DNA of 64,000 nt, taken from the NCBI RefSeq assembly GCF_002205845.1, contig NZ_NISI01000013.1:62001-126000 (forward strand), written 5' to 3'. Position 1 is the first letter of the stretch, and each line of letters starts with the position of its first letter. This stretch comes from Roseateles puraquae (GTDB lineage Bacteria > Pseudomonadota > Gammaproteobacteria > Burkholderiales > Burkholderiaceae_C). Made by a program: the position numbers and the translations under genes. Below, in pieces: positions 17,606-26,074 of this stretch. The notes under the pieces were generated by a model. It did no database searches, was not told the origin of the DNA, and saw only the letters and a list, made by a program, of their open reading frames with translations.

Positions 17606-18550
17606 ATGACGCACCGCATCGCCCTCATCGACTCCCATACCGGCGGCGAGCCCACGCGCGTCGTCATCGGCGGCTTCCCCGACCTGGGCGACGGCTCCAT
17701 GGCCGAGCGCCGTGACCGGCTGGCCCGCGAGCATGACCGCTGGCGCCGCGCCACGCTGCTGGAGCCCCGCGGCAGCGAAGTGCTGGTGGGCGCGCTGCTG
17801 TGCGCGCCGCAGAACCCCGCGCACACGGCCGGCGTGATCTTCTTCAACAACACCGGCTACCTCGGCATGTGCGGCCACGGCACCATCGGCCTGATCGCCA
17901 CCCTCGCCCACCTCGGCCGCATCGAGCCGGGCGCGCACATCATCGAGACGCCGGTGGGCGACGTGACGGCCACGCTGCACGAAGACGGCCGGGTCAGCGT
18001 GCGCAACGTGCCCGCCTACCGGCTGGCCCACGGCGTGCGGGTGACGATGCCGACGGGCCAGGTCGTCACGGGCGACATCGCCTGGGGTGGCAACTGGTTC
18101 TTCCTGTGCGCCGACCATGGCCAGGCCGTGACGCCTGACCGCGTCAATGAGCTGACCACCTATGCCGACCAGCTCGGCCAGGCCCTGCACGCCCAGGGGT
18201 TCCGCGGTGCGGAGGGCGCCGTCATCGACCACATCGAGCTGTTCGCCGACGCCGATGCGGCGCTGGCCGATTCGCGCAGCTTCGTGCTGTGCCCCGGCGG
18301 CCAGTACGACCGCTCCCCCTGCGGCACCGGCACCAGCGCCAAGCTGGCCTGCCTGGCCGCTGCGGGCAAGTTGGCGCCCGGCCAGGTGTGGCGCCAGGCC
18401 AGCGTCATCGGCAGCGTGTTCGAGGGCTGGTACGAGCCGGGCCAAGACGCCATCGTGCCGACCATCCGCGGCCAGGCCTTCATCAGCGCGGAGGCCACGC
18501 TGCTGATCACGCCAGATGACCCGTTCGGCTGGGGCCTGCCGACCCTGTGA
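17606..18550 (+). CDS. 4-hydroxyproline 2-epimerase (proline racemase family)
   Basis: This 314-residue cytoplasmic enzyme keeps both catalytic cysteines of proline racemase and 4-hydroxyproline epimerase: Cys89 in GMCGHGTIG and Cys239 in SPCGTGTS. Two cysteines indicate a cofactor-free two-base epimerase; the related 3-hydroxyproline dehydratases have Thr in place of the second Cys. With the upstream DapA-family gene it would convert trans-4-hydroxy-L-proline to the cis-D isomer, the first step of hydroxyproline breakdown. The seven-base spacing supports one operon. True proline racemase activity cannot be excluded. Confidence 0.86.
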   Translation: MTHRIALIDSHTGGEPTRVVIGGFPDLGDGSMAERRDRLAREHDRWRRATLLEPRGSEVLVGALLCAPQNPAHTAGVIFFNNTGYLGMCGHGTIGLIATLAHLGRIEPGAHIIETPVGDVTATLHEDGRVSVRNVPAYRLAHGVRVTMPTGQVVTGDIAWGGNWFFLCADHGQAVTPDRVNELTTYADQLGQALHAQGFRGAEGAVIDHIELFADADAALADSRSFVLCPGGQYDRSPCGTGTSAKLACLAAAGKLAPGQVWRQASVIGSVFEGWYEPGQDAIVPTIRGQAFISAEATLLITPDDPFGWGLPTL

Positions 18551-18576
18551 GCCTGCGTCATGCATCGCGCCTATCG

Positions 18577-18597
18577 GTCTCATTGACAACTTGAGAC
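18577..18597. promoter_or_regulatory. Inverted repeat around a TTGACA box upstream of the CFA synthase gene
   Basis: GTCTCA and TGAGAC form a perfect 6-bp inverted repeat with a 9-base spacer, and TTGACA (18583-18588), identical to the sigma-70 -35 consensus, lies inside the spacer. This is where a repressor would block RNA polymerase. No convincing -10 box is seen 16-18 bases downstream, so promoter function is unproven. A transcribed stem-loop ending the upstream operon is an alternative. Confidence 0.4.
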
Positions 18598-18655
18598 GCC
18601 TGCCCGCGGCCAGCGGCGGCACACTCGGCGGCAGGCCCGCTCTCTTGCTGTGTGC

Positions 18656-19813
18656 ATGCCGTCCGCGTCTGCCTTCACCTTCGAGCCGCCCGCGGTCTTG
18701 CGGGACCTGCTGGCGCGTGCCGACGTGGGTTTCGACGGCGAACGGCCCTGGGACATGCGGGTGCGCAACAGCCGCCTGTACCGGCGGCTGCTGACGCAAT
18801 GGTCGCTCGGCGCCGGCGAGGCCTATGTGGAAGGTGACTGGGACTGCGAACGGCTGGACATGCTCTTCGAGCGCCTGCTGCGCGCCGAGCTCGACCGGAC
18901 CGCCCCCGCCATCGCCCGGCTGCAGTTGCTGGCAGAGAGCCTGCGCCAGCGTCTGTTCAACCGGCAGAGCGTGGCGCGGGCCCACCAGGTGGGTGAGCGG
19001 CACTACGACGTGGGCAACGACGTGTTCGAGGCCATGCTGGACTCGCGCATGATCTATTCCTGTGCCTATTGGGCCCAGGCGCAAGACCTGGAGCAGGCCC
19101 AGGCCCACAAGCTCGACATGATCTGCCGCAAGCTCGAACTGCAGTCCGGCGAGACGCTGCTGGACATCGGCTGCGGCTGGGGCGGTCTCGCGCGCTTTGC
19201 GGCCGAACGGTTCGGCGTGACCGTGACCGGCGTGACCATCAGCCAAGAGCAGCTTGCGCTGGCGCGCGAGCGATGCGCCGGGCTGCCTGTCACGCTGCTG
19301 CTGCAGGACTACCGGTCCCTCACCGGGCGCTTCGACAAGATCGTGTCGGTGGGCATGTTCGAGCACGTCGGGCTGAAGAACTATGGCGTGTACTTCGACA
19401 CGGCTCGCCGGCTGCTCGCGCCCGACGGGCTCTTCCTGCTGCACAGCATCGGCGTGGACCGCCGCGCGCCGCACACCGACCCGTGGATCGAGCGCTACAT
19501 CTTCCCCAACGGCAAGCTGCCGTCGCCCGGCGAGCTCAGCGATGCGCTGGAGGGCCGCTTCATCATTGAAGACTGGCACAACTTCGGCCCTGACTACGAC
19601 CGCACGCTGATGTGCTGGGCAGAGCGCTTCGAGGCTGCCTGGCCGCGACTGGCAGTGCGCTACGACGAAGCCTTCCGGCGCATGTTCCACTACTACCTGC
19701 TGAGCTGCGCGGGTTTCTTCCGCTCTCGCCAGGGACAGCTCTGGCAACTGGTGCTGAGCCTGCCGCAGCGCCGCAGCATCTATCGCTCGGTGCGGCCCGG
19801 CGCCCCGGCCTGA
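18656..19813 (+). CDS. cfa: Cyclopropane-fatty-acyl-phospholipid synthase
   Basis: This 385-residue enzyme transfers a methylene group from S-adenosylmethionine to unsaturated membrane acyl chains, protecting against acid and stress. The SAM-binding motif LDIGCGWGGLARF is near residue 168. The family residues are present: MIYSCAYW before it, SVGMFEHVG after it, and the C-terminal HYYLLSCAGFFRSRQ with its active-site tyrosine. The N-terminal lipid-recognition part (WSLGAGEAYVEGDWDCE) is also intact. ATG at 18656 is preferred over an in-frame GTG six bases upstream. It lies directly before the converging anti-sigma gene, with adjacent stops. Confidence 0.92.
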   Translation: MPSASAFTFEPPAVLRDLLARADVGFDGERPWDMRVRNSRLYRRLLTQWSLGAGEAYVEGDWDCERLDMLFERLLRAELDRTAPAIARLQLLAESLRQRLFNRQSVARAHQVGERHYDVGNDVFEAMLDSRMIYSCAYWAQAQDLEQAQAHKLDMICRKLELQSGETLLDIGCGWGGLARFAAERFGVTVTGVTISQEQLALARERCAGLPVTLLLQDYRSLTGRFDKIVSVGMFEHVGLKNYGVYFDTARRLLAPDGLFLLHSIGVDRRAPHTDPWIERYIFPNGKLPSPGELSDALEGRFIIEDWHNFGPDYDRTLMCWAERFEAAWPRLAVRYDEAFRRMFHYYLLSCAGFFRSRQGQLWQLVLSLPQRRSIYRSVRPGAPA

Positions 19814-20536
19814 TCAGAGCGCGACCGTGCGGCCCACGAAGAGGATGGGCCCGGTCGGGCGACCCAGCGGCGAGCCGGCCTCAGGCTCCAGCGTGATCTC
19901 GAACAGCTGCTGCGCACCGACGCCCGGCAGACGCGCCACCGGCATCTGCACCACCTCGCCCGGCTTGACCAGGCCCAGCGAGGTCGGGCCGGCGGCGCCT
20001 TGCGGCTTGGTCCAGAACTGCAGCGAGCGGCCCGGCGGCACGGGCGGCGTGTCGCCGACCGGCACGAGGCGCAACGCGCCGCCGGCCTGCAACTCCACCA
20101 CCCAGCCGGCGGCGCGTTTCTCGTCGGGGCTCTCCAGCACGGCCACATAGCGTGCGCCTTCGGTCGGCGCCGGCGGTGCAGGCGCCACCAGGCGCAACGC
20201 GAGGACCAGCGACGCCGCCACGCCCACGGCGCTCAGCCCTTGCCAGAAGCGCAGGCCCTGCCACCACGGCGTGCGCGCGACAGGCGCACGGCCCGGCAAG
20301 GTCTGCCAGTCGAGCCCGGCGGCGATGCGCGACCACAGGGCCGGCGCGGGGTCGGCCGCCGGGGTGCGGGCGGTCAGCGCGAGCAGTCGGTCCTGCCAGG
20401 CGTAGATAGCTGCGCGCAACGCGGCGTCGCCCGGCAAAGCCGCGGCCACCGCCGCGTGGTCGTCCGGCGGCAAGGTGCCCAGGACGTATTCGCCCGCGGC
20501 GGCATCACGTTCGGCAGGGTCGCGCAGGTCGATCAT
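19814..20536 (-). CDS. Anti-sigma factor, RskA/anti-sigma-K type
   Basis: This 240-residue membrane protein has a short cytoplasmic N-terminal domain (PAERDAAAGEYVLGTLPPDD), a single membrane helix near residues 100-120 (LSAVGVAASLVLALRLV) and an extracytoplasmic anti-sigma-K-type domain (VAVLESPDEKRAAGWVVELQ). It should hold the ECF sigma factor inactive until an envelope signal triggers release. Its start overlaps the sigma gene by four bases. The HxxxCxxC zinc motif of ZAS anti-sigma factors is absent, fitting a redox-independent RskA-like member. Confidence 0.85.
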   Translation of the reverse strand: MIDLRDPAERDAAAGEYVLGTLPPDDHAAVAAALPGDAALRAAIYAWQDRLLALTARTPAADPAPALWSRIAAGLDWQTLPGRAPVARTPWWQGLRFWQGLSAVGVAASLVLALRLVAPAPPAPTEGARYVAVLESPDEKRAAGWVVELQAGGALRLVPVGDTPPVPPGRSLQFWTKPQGAAGPTSLGLVKPGEVVQMPVARLPGVGAQQLFEITLEPEAGSPLGRPTGPILFVGRTVAL

Positions 20537-21087
20537 GCGAGGCAGTCCTTCAGGCTGGCCAGGCTGCGCCGGATCCAGGACTTGACGGTGCCCAACGGCG
20601 TGGCCAGGCGCTCGGCGATCTGCTCGTGGGTGTAGCCGTCGACAAAGGCATGCACGACGCAGGCGCGCCGGGCTTCATCCAGGCGCTGCAGGCAGCGTTC
20701 CAGGCTGTCCGTGTCGAGGTCGCGGTCGGCGTCGGTCGCCTCGCTGGCCTGCTGGGCATCCGACAAGGCCGCCAGCTCGGGGGTGTCAACCAGCTGCAGC
20801 CGCCCGGGGTCGCGCACTGCCTTGAGCGCGGCATGGCGTACGACGGTGTAGATCCAGCCCCGCGCCGAGCCCAGCGAGGGCTCGAAGCTGTCGGCGCGCG
20901 ACCAGATCTGCAAAAAGGCGTCATGCAGCACATCCTCGGCGACGGCCCGGTCTCGCACGATGCGCAGCGCCACGCCCAGCAACCAGCGCCCCTCGTGCTC
21001 GTAGAGCGCACGCAGGGCGAAGCGCTCGCCCCGCGCGCAAGCGAGCAGGGCGGCTTCATGGTCGAAGGGTGGGCGGGAGCTGGGCAA
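20533..21087 (-). CDS. ECF-family RNA polymerase sigma factor (SigK-like)
   Basis: This 184-residue sigma factor has region 2 (ALYEHEGRWLLGVALRIVRDRAVAEDVLHDAFLQIW) and region 4 with the helix-turn-helix GYTHEQIAERLATPLGTVKSWIRRSL. The alpha-helical WSRADSFEPSLGSARGWIYTVVRH stretch is typical of group-4 sigma factors paired with RskA-type anti-sigma proteins. It is the middle gene of a minus-strand cluster: DUF3455 lipoprotein, sigma, anti-sigma. It probably drives its own cluster from a promoter upstream of the lipoprotein gene. Confidence 0.93.
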   Translation of the reverse strand: MPSSRPPFDHEAALLACARGERFALRALYEHEGRWLLGVALRIVRDRAVAEDVLHDAFLQIWSRADSFEPSLGSARGWIYTVVRHAALKAVRDPGRLQLVDTPELAALSDAQQASEATDADRDLDTDSLERCLQRLDEARRACVVHAFVDGYTHEQIAERLATPLGTVKSWIRRSLASLKDCLA

Positions 21088-21127
21088 GGCGGGCGGCTGA
21101 AGTCCGCGCCGAGTCTAGGTGCAATGC

Positions 21128-21685
21128 TCAGGCCGGCTTCCAGAAGATGTAGTCGGCCTGGTACTTGACCACTTCCTTGCGGCCGGCACCGGCGGCGTCG
21201 CACGGCAGTGCGGGTGCCACGCCGCCCACAGTGGCCACGCGCTGCACGAAGCTCACGCCAGTCATCGCGCCGTTGCCGGTGGCGGGGTTGGCCCGCACCA
21301 GTTGCAGCGGGATGCTGCCCGGCTTGGCCGGGGCCACCGCCACCTGGGTGCCGGTGATGCGCGAGCCGTCGTTGGACGCCCAGGTGGCCGGCGGGCCGAA
21401 GTAGGTGCCGAGCTTCTTGCCGTCGCGGCCGTTCAGGTCGGCACGCGGGCCGACGAAGGCCCATTCGAAGGCCATGGCATCGCCGGCCTTGGCGCGGCAC
21501 TCGTAGGTGATCTCACCCACGCCCACGGTCTCCAGCACCACGCGGTGGCCGGCGGGCACCTTGACGGTGTCGGGCAGGCTGTCCTGGCTGAACACCGGGG
21601 CGGGGGCCATGCCGGCGCAGGCGCCCAGCAGGGTCACGGCCGCAACGGCAGCCAGTCGGGTCGCTACGGAAAGGGTCTTGTGCAT
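21128..21685 (-). CDS. DUF3455-domain lipoprotein
   Basis: This 185-residue protein starts with a lipoprotein signal ending in the lipobox LLGAC, so the mature protein is probably lipid-anchored at Cys23. The rest is a DUF3455 domain (VPAGHRVVLETVGVGEITYEC, FEWAFVGPRADL, WASNDGSRITG), which has no known activity. ATG at 21685 is chosen because GGAG lies about eight bases upstream and the signal peptide follows at once. The ECF sigma gene starts 40 bases downstream on the same strand, so the lipoprotein is probably a regulon member or part of the signal-sensing envelope machinery. Confidence 0.83.
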   Translation of the reverse strand: MHKTLSVATRLAAVAAVTLLGACAGMAPAPVFSQDSLPDTVKVPAGHRVVLETVGVGEITYECRAKAGDAMAFEWAFVGPRADLNGRDGKKLGTYFGPPATWASNDGSRITGTQVAVAPAKPGSIPLQLVRANPATGNGAMTGVSFVQRVATVGGVAPALPCDAAGAGRKEVVKYQADYIFWKPA

Positions 21686-21765
21686 CAGATATCTCCGGTT
21701 GAAGTGGGGTTGGAGCCTCGGCGACGCCGCAGCTCTCCCTTGCACTAGCCACCAGGCCGGGGTTT

Positions 21766-21782
21766 GGATGCAGAGGGATGCA
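21766..21782. promoter_or_regulatory. Tandem GGATGCA repeats upstream of the DUF3455/ECF operon
   Basis: GGATGCA occurs twice (21766-21772 and 21776-21782), ten bases or one helical turn apart, in the divergent gap between the DUF3455 lipoprotein gene and the POT transporter gene. Read on the minus strand, TGCATCC could be the -35 element of the local ECF sigma factor. No confident -10 element was found, so this is only a candidate. Confidence 0.28.
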
Positions 21783-21868
21783 AAAAAAGTTGTCGGACGG
21801 CTCGGCGCAAGGCCTGGGGGATGTCACGCACAAGGCGGGCCCGAGGCTGCCGGGACAATCGCCGCCCC

Positions 21869-23320
21869 ATGAACCGACCTCAACAACGACTCGCCGGCAT
21901 CCCCGAAGGCTCTGCCGTGCTGTTCACCATCCAGGTGTTTGCGACCCTGGGTTTCGCGGTGCTTCAGTCCACGCTGGTGCTGTACGCCACGCGCCGGCTG
22001 GGGTTTGCCAGCGAGCAGGCCGCGCTGATGATGGGCCTCTTTGGCGCCTTCAACTACGGGCTGCACCTGTTCGGCGGCTACCTGGGCGGGCGCTTCCTGA
22101 GCAACCGCAATCTCTTCGTGGGCGGCATGGTGCTGCAGGTGCTGGGCTGCGGCGCGATTGCCGGCGGCTCGCTCGCCGGGCTGTATTGGGGGTTGGCCCT
22201 GTTCCTGACCGGCAGCGGCCTGAACGTGACGTGCGTCAACATGATGCTCACCCAGCGCTTCGCGCCCGAAGACGACCGGCGCGAGGCGGCCTTCCTGTGG
22301 AACTACGCGGGCATGAACGTCGGCTTCTTCGTGGGCTTTACGGTCGCCGGCCACTACCAGCTGGGTGAGGCCTACAGCACCATCTTCTGGTTCGCGACCC
22401 TGGGCAATGCCGGCGCCATCGTGGTGGCGCTGCTGTTCTGGCGGACGCTGGCCGACCGGGACACGCCACTGTCGCAGCGCCAGGGGCGCGACTTCTGGGC
22501 CCGCTTCGCCGTCGGCGTGGCGGTGCTGGTGGGCCTGGTGCCGCTGCTGGCCTGGCTGTTGCAGCACCCGGGTGACACCGCCATCGGCCTGAAGGCCCTG
22601 TGCTACGCGGTGGGTGTGGCGCTGCTGGTGCTGACGCTGCGCCACCCGGTGCTGGCGGAGAAGCGCCGCATGCAGGCCTATCTGGTGCTGGCGCTGGGCT
22701 CGCTGGTGTTCTGGTCGCTCTACCAGATGGCACCCAACGGGCTGCAGATGTACGCGGTGGGCAATGTCTGGATGAACGTCTGGGGCGTGCCGGTCGCGCC
22801 GCAGTGGGTGCAGAACATCAACACGGTGGTCATCGTCATCGGCGGGCCGCTGCTGGCGGCGCTGTTTGCACGCTGGCGCCGCCGTGGCTGGCCGGTGGAC
22901 ATCCCGATGCAGTTCTCGGGCGCGCTGCTGCTGATGGGCCTCGGGTTTCTCGCGCTGCCGCTGGGCATTCACCTGGCCGACCCGGCCACCGGCCGCGCCG
23001 ACTTCGCCTGGCTCTTCCTGAGCTACGTGCTGCAGGGCGTGGGCGAGCTGCTGATCTCGCCGGTGGGCTACGCCATGATCGGCCGGCTCGCGCCGCGGCA
23101 GTACCAGGGCGTGATGATGGGCAGCTGGATGCTCGTCACCGGACTGGCGTCGCTTTACGCGGGCGACTTCTCCGGCATGGTCACCCAGCCGGTGGATGGC
23201 GCAGCCCTGTCCACCAACCCCCTGTACGCGACGCTCTTCACCCAGCTGGCAGTGGGCTGCCTGCTGACGGGCGCGGTGATGTGGGGCCTGCGCCCCTGGC
23301 TGCGCCGACTGATCGGCTGA
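21869..23320 (+). CDS. POT (PTR2)-family transporter with divergent first helix
   Basis: This 483-residue membrane protein has about 12-14 helices and the sequence pattern of proton-dependent oligopeptide transporters: the NYAGMNVGFFVG block, the W..YQMAPNGLQMYA segment, and the late VLQGVGELLISPVGYAMIGRLAP stretch. The ExxER proton-coupling motif usual in helix 1 is missing; the equivalent segment reads LFTIQVFATLGFAVLQ. This suggests different coupling or a non-peptide substrate. ATG at 21869 is chosen because the transporter domain starts at once after it; an upstream in-frame ATG would add a basic, low-complexity tail. Confidence 0.78.
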   Translation: MNRPQQRLAGIPEGSAVLFTIQVFATLGFAVLQSTLVLYATRRLGFASEQAALMMGLFGAFNYGLHLFGGYLGGRFLSNRNLFVGGMVLQVLGCGAIAGGSLAGLYWGLALFLTGSGLNVTCVNMMLTQRFAPEDDRREAAFLWNYAGMNVGFFVGFTVAGHYQLGEAYSTIFWFATLGNAGAIVVALLFWRTLADRDTPLSQRQGRDFWARFAVGVAVLVGLVPLLAWLLQHPGDTAIGLKALCYAVGVALLVLTLRHPVLAEKRRMQAYLVLALGSLVFWSLYQMAPNGLQMYAVGNVWMNVWGVPVAPQWVQNINTVVIVIGGPLLAALFARWRRRGWPVDIPMQFSGALLLMGLGFLALPLGIHLADPATGRADFAWLFLSYVLQGVGELLISPVGYAMIGRLAPRQYQGVMMGSWMLVTGLASLYAGDFSGMVTQPVDGAALSTNPLYATLFTQLAVGCLLTGAVMWGLRPWLRRLIG

Positions 23321-23345
23321 TGCCCCGGCTTCCCGAAATGTTTGC

Positions 23346-23364
23346 GCTACCACACAATGGTAGC
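23346..23364. promoter_or_regulatory. GCTACCA-N5-TGGTAGC operator-like palindrome before the GH3 gene
   Basis: A perfect 7-bp inverted repeat with a five-base spacer ends 22 bases before the TTG start of the GH3 gene and overlaps the probable promoter or leader. The half-site TGGTAGC resembles half of the xylose-responsive boxes bound by LacI-type regulators in Caulobacter and Xanthomonas, but the orientation of the halves is reversed. No regulator gene is adjacent. Confidence 0.5.
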
Positions 23365-23386
23365 CACAACAATTTCGGAGACGCCG

Positions 23387-26029
23387 TTGAACATCCTCTT
23401 CCTGCCCAGGCGCTGGGCTGCGCTCGCGGCCGCCCTGGCCTTGCTGCCGGGCGCCCACGCGGCGCCTCCGGCCCCCGCCGCTGACGCCGAGGTCCAGGCC
23501 CGCGCCCTGGTCTCGCAGCTGACACTCGACGAGAAGCTCGAACAGCTGCTCAACGGCGCTCCGGCCATCCCGCGCCTGGGCGTGCCGGCCTACAACTGGT
23601 GGACGGAGTCCCTGCACGGCGCCTTTGGGCCCGGGCCCACGACCAACTTCCCCCAACCCATCGGTCTGGCGGCCACCTTCCATCCCGGCCTGCTGCAGGA
23701 GGTGGCCGCCGCCATCAGCACCGAGGTGCGTGCGGTCCATGCGCTGGGCCGCGGCAAGCCCAACGCCAGCCGCATCGGCGGCGCGCTGAACACCTGGTCG
23801 CCCAACATCAACATCTTTCGCGACCCGCGCTGGGGCCGCGGCCAGGAGACCTACGGCGAAGACCCCTTCCTGACCGCCGCCCTGGCCAAGGCCTACGTCC
23901 GCGGCATGCAAGGCCCCGATGCCGCCCGCCCGGACGTGATCGCCACGCCCAAGCACTTCGCGGTGCACAGCGGGCCCGAGTCCACACGCCATTCGGTGAA
24001 CGTCTGGGTCTCGGCGCAGGACCTGGAGGACACCTACCTGCCCGCCTTCCGCGCCGCCCTGGTGGACGCGCGAGCCGGCTCGGTGATGTGCGCCTACAAC
24101 CGCCTCAATGGCGAACCGGCCTGCGCGAGCCACAGCCTGCTGGTGAAGACGCTGCGCCAGGACTGGGGCTTCTCGGGCTATGTCGTGTCGGACTGCGATG
24201 CCGTCGTCGACATCAGCCGCCATCACCGCTACGCCATCGACGACGCCGCCGGCGCCGCAGCTGCACTCAAGGCCGGCATGGACAACGAATGCAACGGCGC
24301 CACCCTCTCCCACACACCGGGCCTGGGTGAGCGCTACAGGCAGGCACTGGCGCGCGGCTTGATCCGCCAGGCCGACATCGACACCGCCCTGGTGCGCCTG
24401 TTCTCGGCCCGCCTGCGCAACGGCGACCTGCCCGGCCTGGGCGAGCGGCGCTTTCCGTCGCCCGACACGATCAACGCCGCCGGACAGCGTGCGCTGGCCC
24501 TGCGCGCGGCGGTGGAGAGCCTCGTGCTGCTGAAGAACGACGGCACGCTGCCGCTGCGCGCGGACCGCCGCATCGCGGTGGTCGGGCCACTGGCGGATGC
24601 CCGCCGCGTGATGCGCGGCAACTACTCGTCGGGGCAGACGGGGCCGACGCTCACCGTCGCTGAGGCCTTGCGTGCGCAGTTCTCGCCGGCGCAGGTGGTG
24701 CTGGTGCCTTTCGGCCCGTCCATCACGGATGGCGACCCGGTGCCCGCCAGCGCCTTCACGACGCCTGACGGCCGGCCCGGCCTGCGCGCCCGCTACTTCA
24801 ATCTCGACACCGGTTCACCCCGGCAGGCCGGGCAGCGCCGCTACCAGGCCCGGCCCTTCGGCGAGCACGATGTGGCGCCCATGGCGTCGCAGCCGCAAGC
24901 CTTCGCGCAGGCTGGCGACCTGCCTCGCACGGTCTGGACCGGCTTCTTCACCGCGCCCGAGACCGGCCACTATCGCCTCGGCCTGGCGGGCCTGGCGGGC
25001 GAGCTGACGGTCGATGGCCGCAGGGTCACGCTCGCCAGCCGCGCCACCCGATGGGCCGAGCCGGTCACGCTGGTGACGGTCGATCTGAAGCGCGGCCAAC
25101 GCCACGCGCTGCGCCTGGTGGCTGACGCCGGTGTGGGCGCACCGCCGGCCATGCTCTGGCATCGCGTGTCGCGCCAGCCCCTGGACGAATTGCGCCGGGC
25201 CGCGGCGGAGGTGGACGTCGTCGTGGCCGTGGTGGGGTTGACCTCCGACCTGGAGGGCGAAGAAATGCCCGTGAAGATCGACGGCTTTGAGGGCGGGGAC
25301 CGCACGCGGCTGGACCTGCCGGCCGACCAGCGTCGCTATCTGCAGGCGGTGGCGGCGCTGGGCAAGCCGGTGGTCGTCGTCAACCTCAGCGGCAGCGCCG
25401 TCGACCTGCGCTGGGCGCGGGACCACGCTGCGGCCATCCTGCAAGCCTGGTACCCCGGCGAGGGGGGTGGCACGGCCATCGCCCAGGTGCTGGCCGGTGC
25501 GGCCAATCCCGCGGGCCGCCTGCCGGTGACCTTCTACCGCAGCACCGACGACCTGCCGCCGTTCGACGACTACCGCATGGCGGGCCGCACCTACCGCTTC
25601 TTCTCCGGCGAGGTGGTCTACCCCTTCGGCCACGGTCTGAGCTACTCGACCTTCCGCTATGAGCCCGTGACGGTCGACGTGCAGGAAGGCTCCCAGACCA
25701 CCGGCGTGACGGTGCGCACGGCCATCACCAACACCAGCGCGCGCGATGGTGACGAGGTGGCGCAGCTCTACCTCACGCCCCCGGCCTTCGAGGGCGCCCC
25801 GCGCCTGGCGCTGCGCGGGGTGCAGCGCGTGCACCTGCGGGCCGGCGAGCGGCGTGAGATCAGCTACCACCTGGACGCGCGCGACCTGAGCTTTGTCGAC
25901 CGTGACGGCATTCGCCAGGTCATGCCGGGAGCCTACCGGCTGCATGTCGGCGGCGGGCAACCCGCCACCGGCGCCGCGGGCGCGCAGGCCGACTTCTCGC
26001 TAGGCCGCCGCCTCGACCTGCCCCGTTGA
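23387..26029 (+). CDS. Secreted GH3 glycosidase with PA14 insert (beta-xylosidase/beta-glucosidase type)
   Basis: This enzyme of about 880 residues has a signal peptide (ending near LLPGAHA), the GH3 TIM barrel, the GH3 C-terminal sandwich interrupted by a PA14-like domain (GLRARYFNLDTG through about residue 600), and a fibronectin-III-like tail. The catalytic nucleophile is the first Asp of VVSDCDAVVDI, near residue 269, and KHFAVHSGPESTRH is the conserved substrate-binding block. Early sequence (NWWTESLHG, FPQPIGLAATF) resembles beta-xylosidases. TTG at 23387 is preferred: GGAG lies six bases upstream and a signal peptide starts there; an ATG 30 bases upstream lies inside an operator-like palindrome. 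An esterase gene follows after 45 bases. Confidence 0.88.
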   Translation: MNILFLPRRWAALAAALALLPGAHAAPPAPAADAEVQARALVSQLTLDEKLEQLLNGAPAIPRLGVPAYNWWTESLHGAFGPGPTTNFPQPIGLAATFHPGLLQEVAAAISTEVRAVHALGRGKPNASRIGGALNTWSPNINIFRDPRWGRGQETYGEDPFLTAALAKAYVRGMQGPDAARPDVIATPKHFAVHSGPESTRHSVNVWVSAQDLEDTYLPAFRAALVDARAGSVMCAYNRLNGEPACASHSLLVKTLRQDWGFSGYVVSDCDAVVDISRHHRYAIDDAAGAAAALKAGMDNECNGATLSHTPGLGERYRQALARGLIRQADIDTALVRLFSARLRNGDLPGLGERRFPSPDTINAAGQRALALRAAVESLVLLKNDGTLPLRADRRIAVVGPLADARRVMRGNYSSGQTGPTLTVAEALRAQFSPAQVVLVPFGPSITDGDPVPASAFTTPDGRPGLRARYFNLDTGSPRQAGQRRYQARPFGEHDVAPMASQPQAFAQAGDLPRTVWTGFFTAPETGHYRLGLAGLAGELTVDGRRVTLASRATRWAEPVTLVTVDLKRGQRHALRLVADAGVGAPPAMLWHRVSRQPLDELRRAAAEVDVVVAVVGLTSDLEGEEMPVKIDGFEGGDRTRLDLPADQRRYLQAVAALGKPVVVVNLSGSAVDLRWARDHAAAILQAWYPGEGGGTAIAQVLAGAANPAGRLPVTFYRSTDDLPPFDDYRMAGRTYRFFSGEVVYPFGHGLSYSTFRYEPVTVDVQEGSQTTGVTVRTAITNTSARDGDEVAQLYLTPPAFEGAPRLALRGVQRVHLRAGERREISYHLDARDLSFVDRDGIRQVMPGAYRLHVGGGQPATGAAGAQADFSLGRRLDLPR

Positions 26030-26074
26030 AGCCGCGCGCCCCTTCTTTCATCCCGACCTCACCCGGATCTCACC

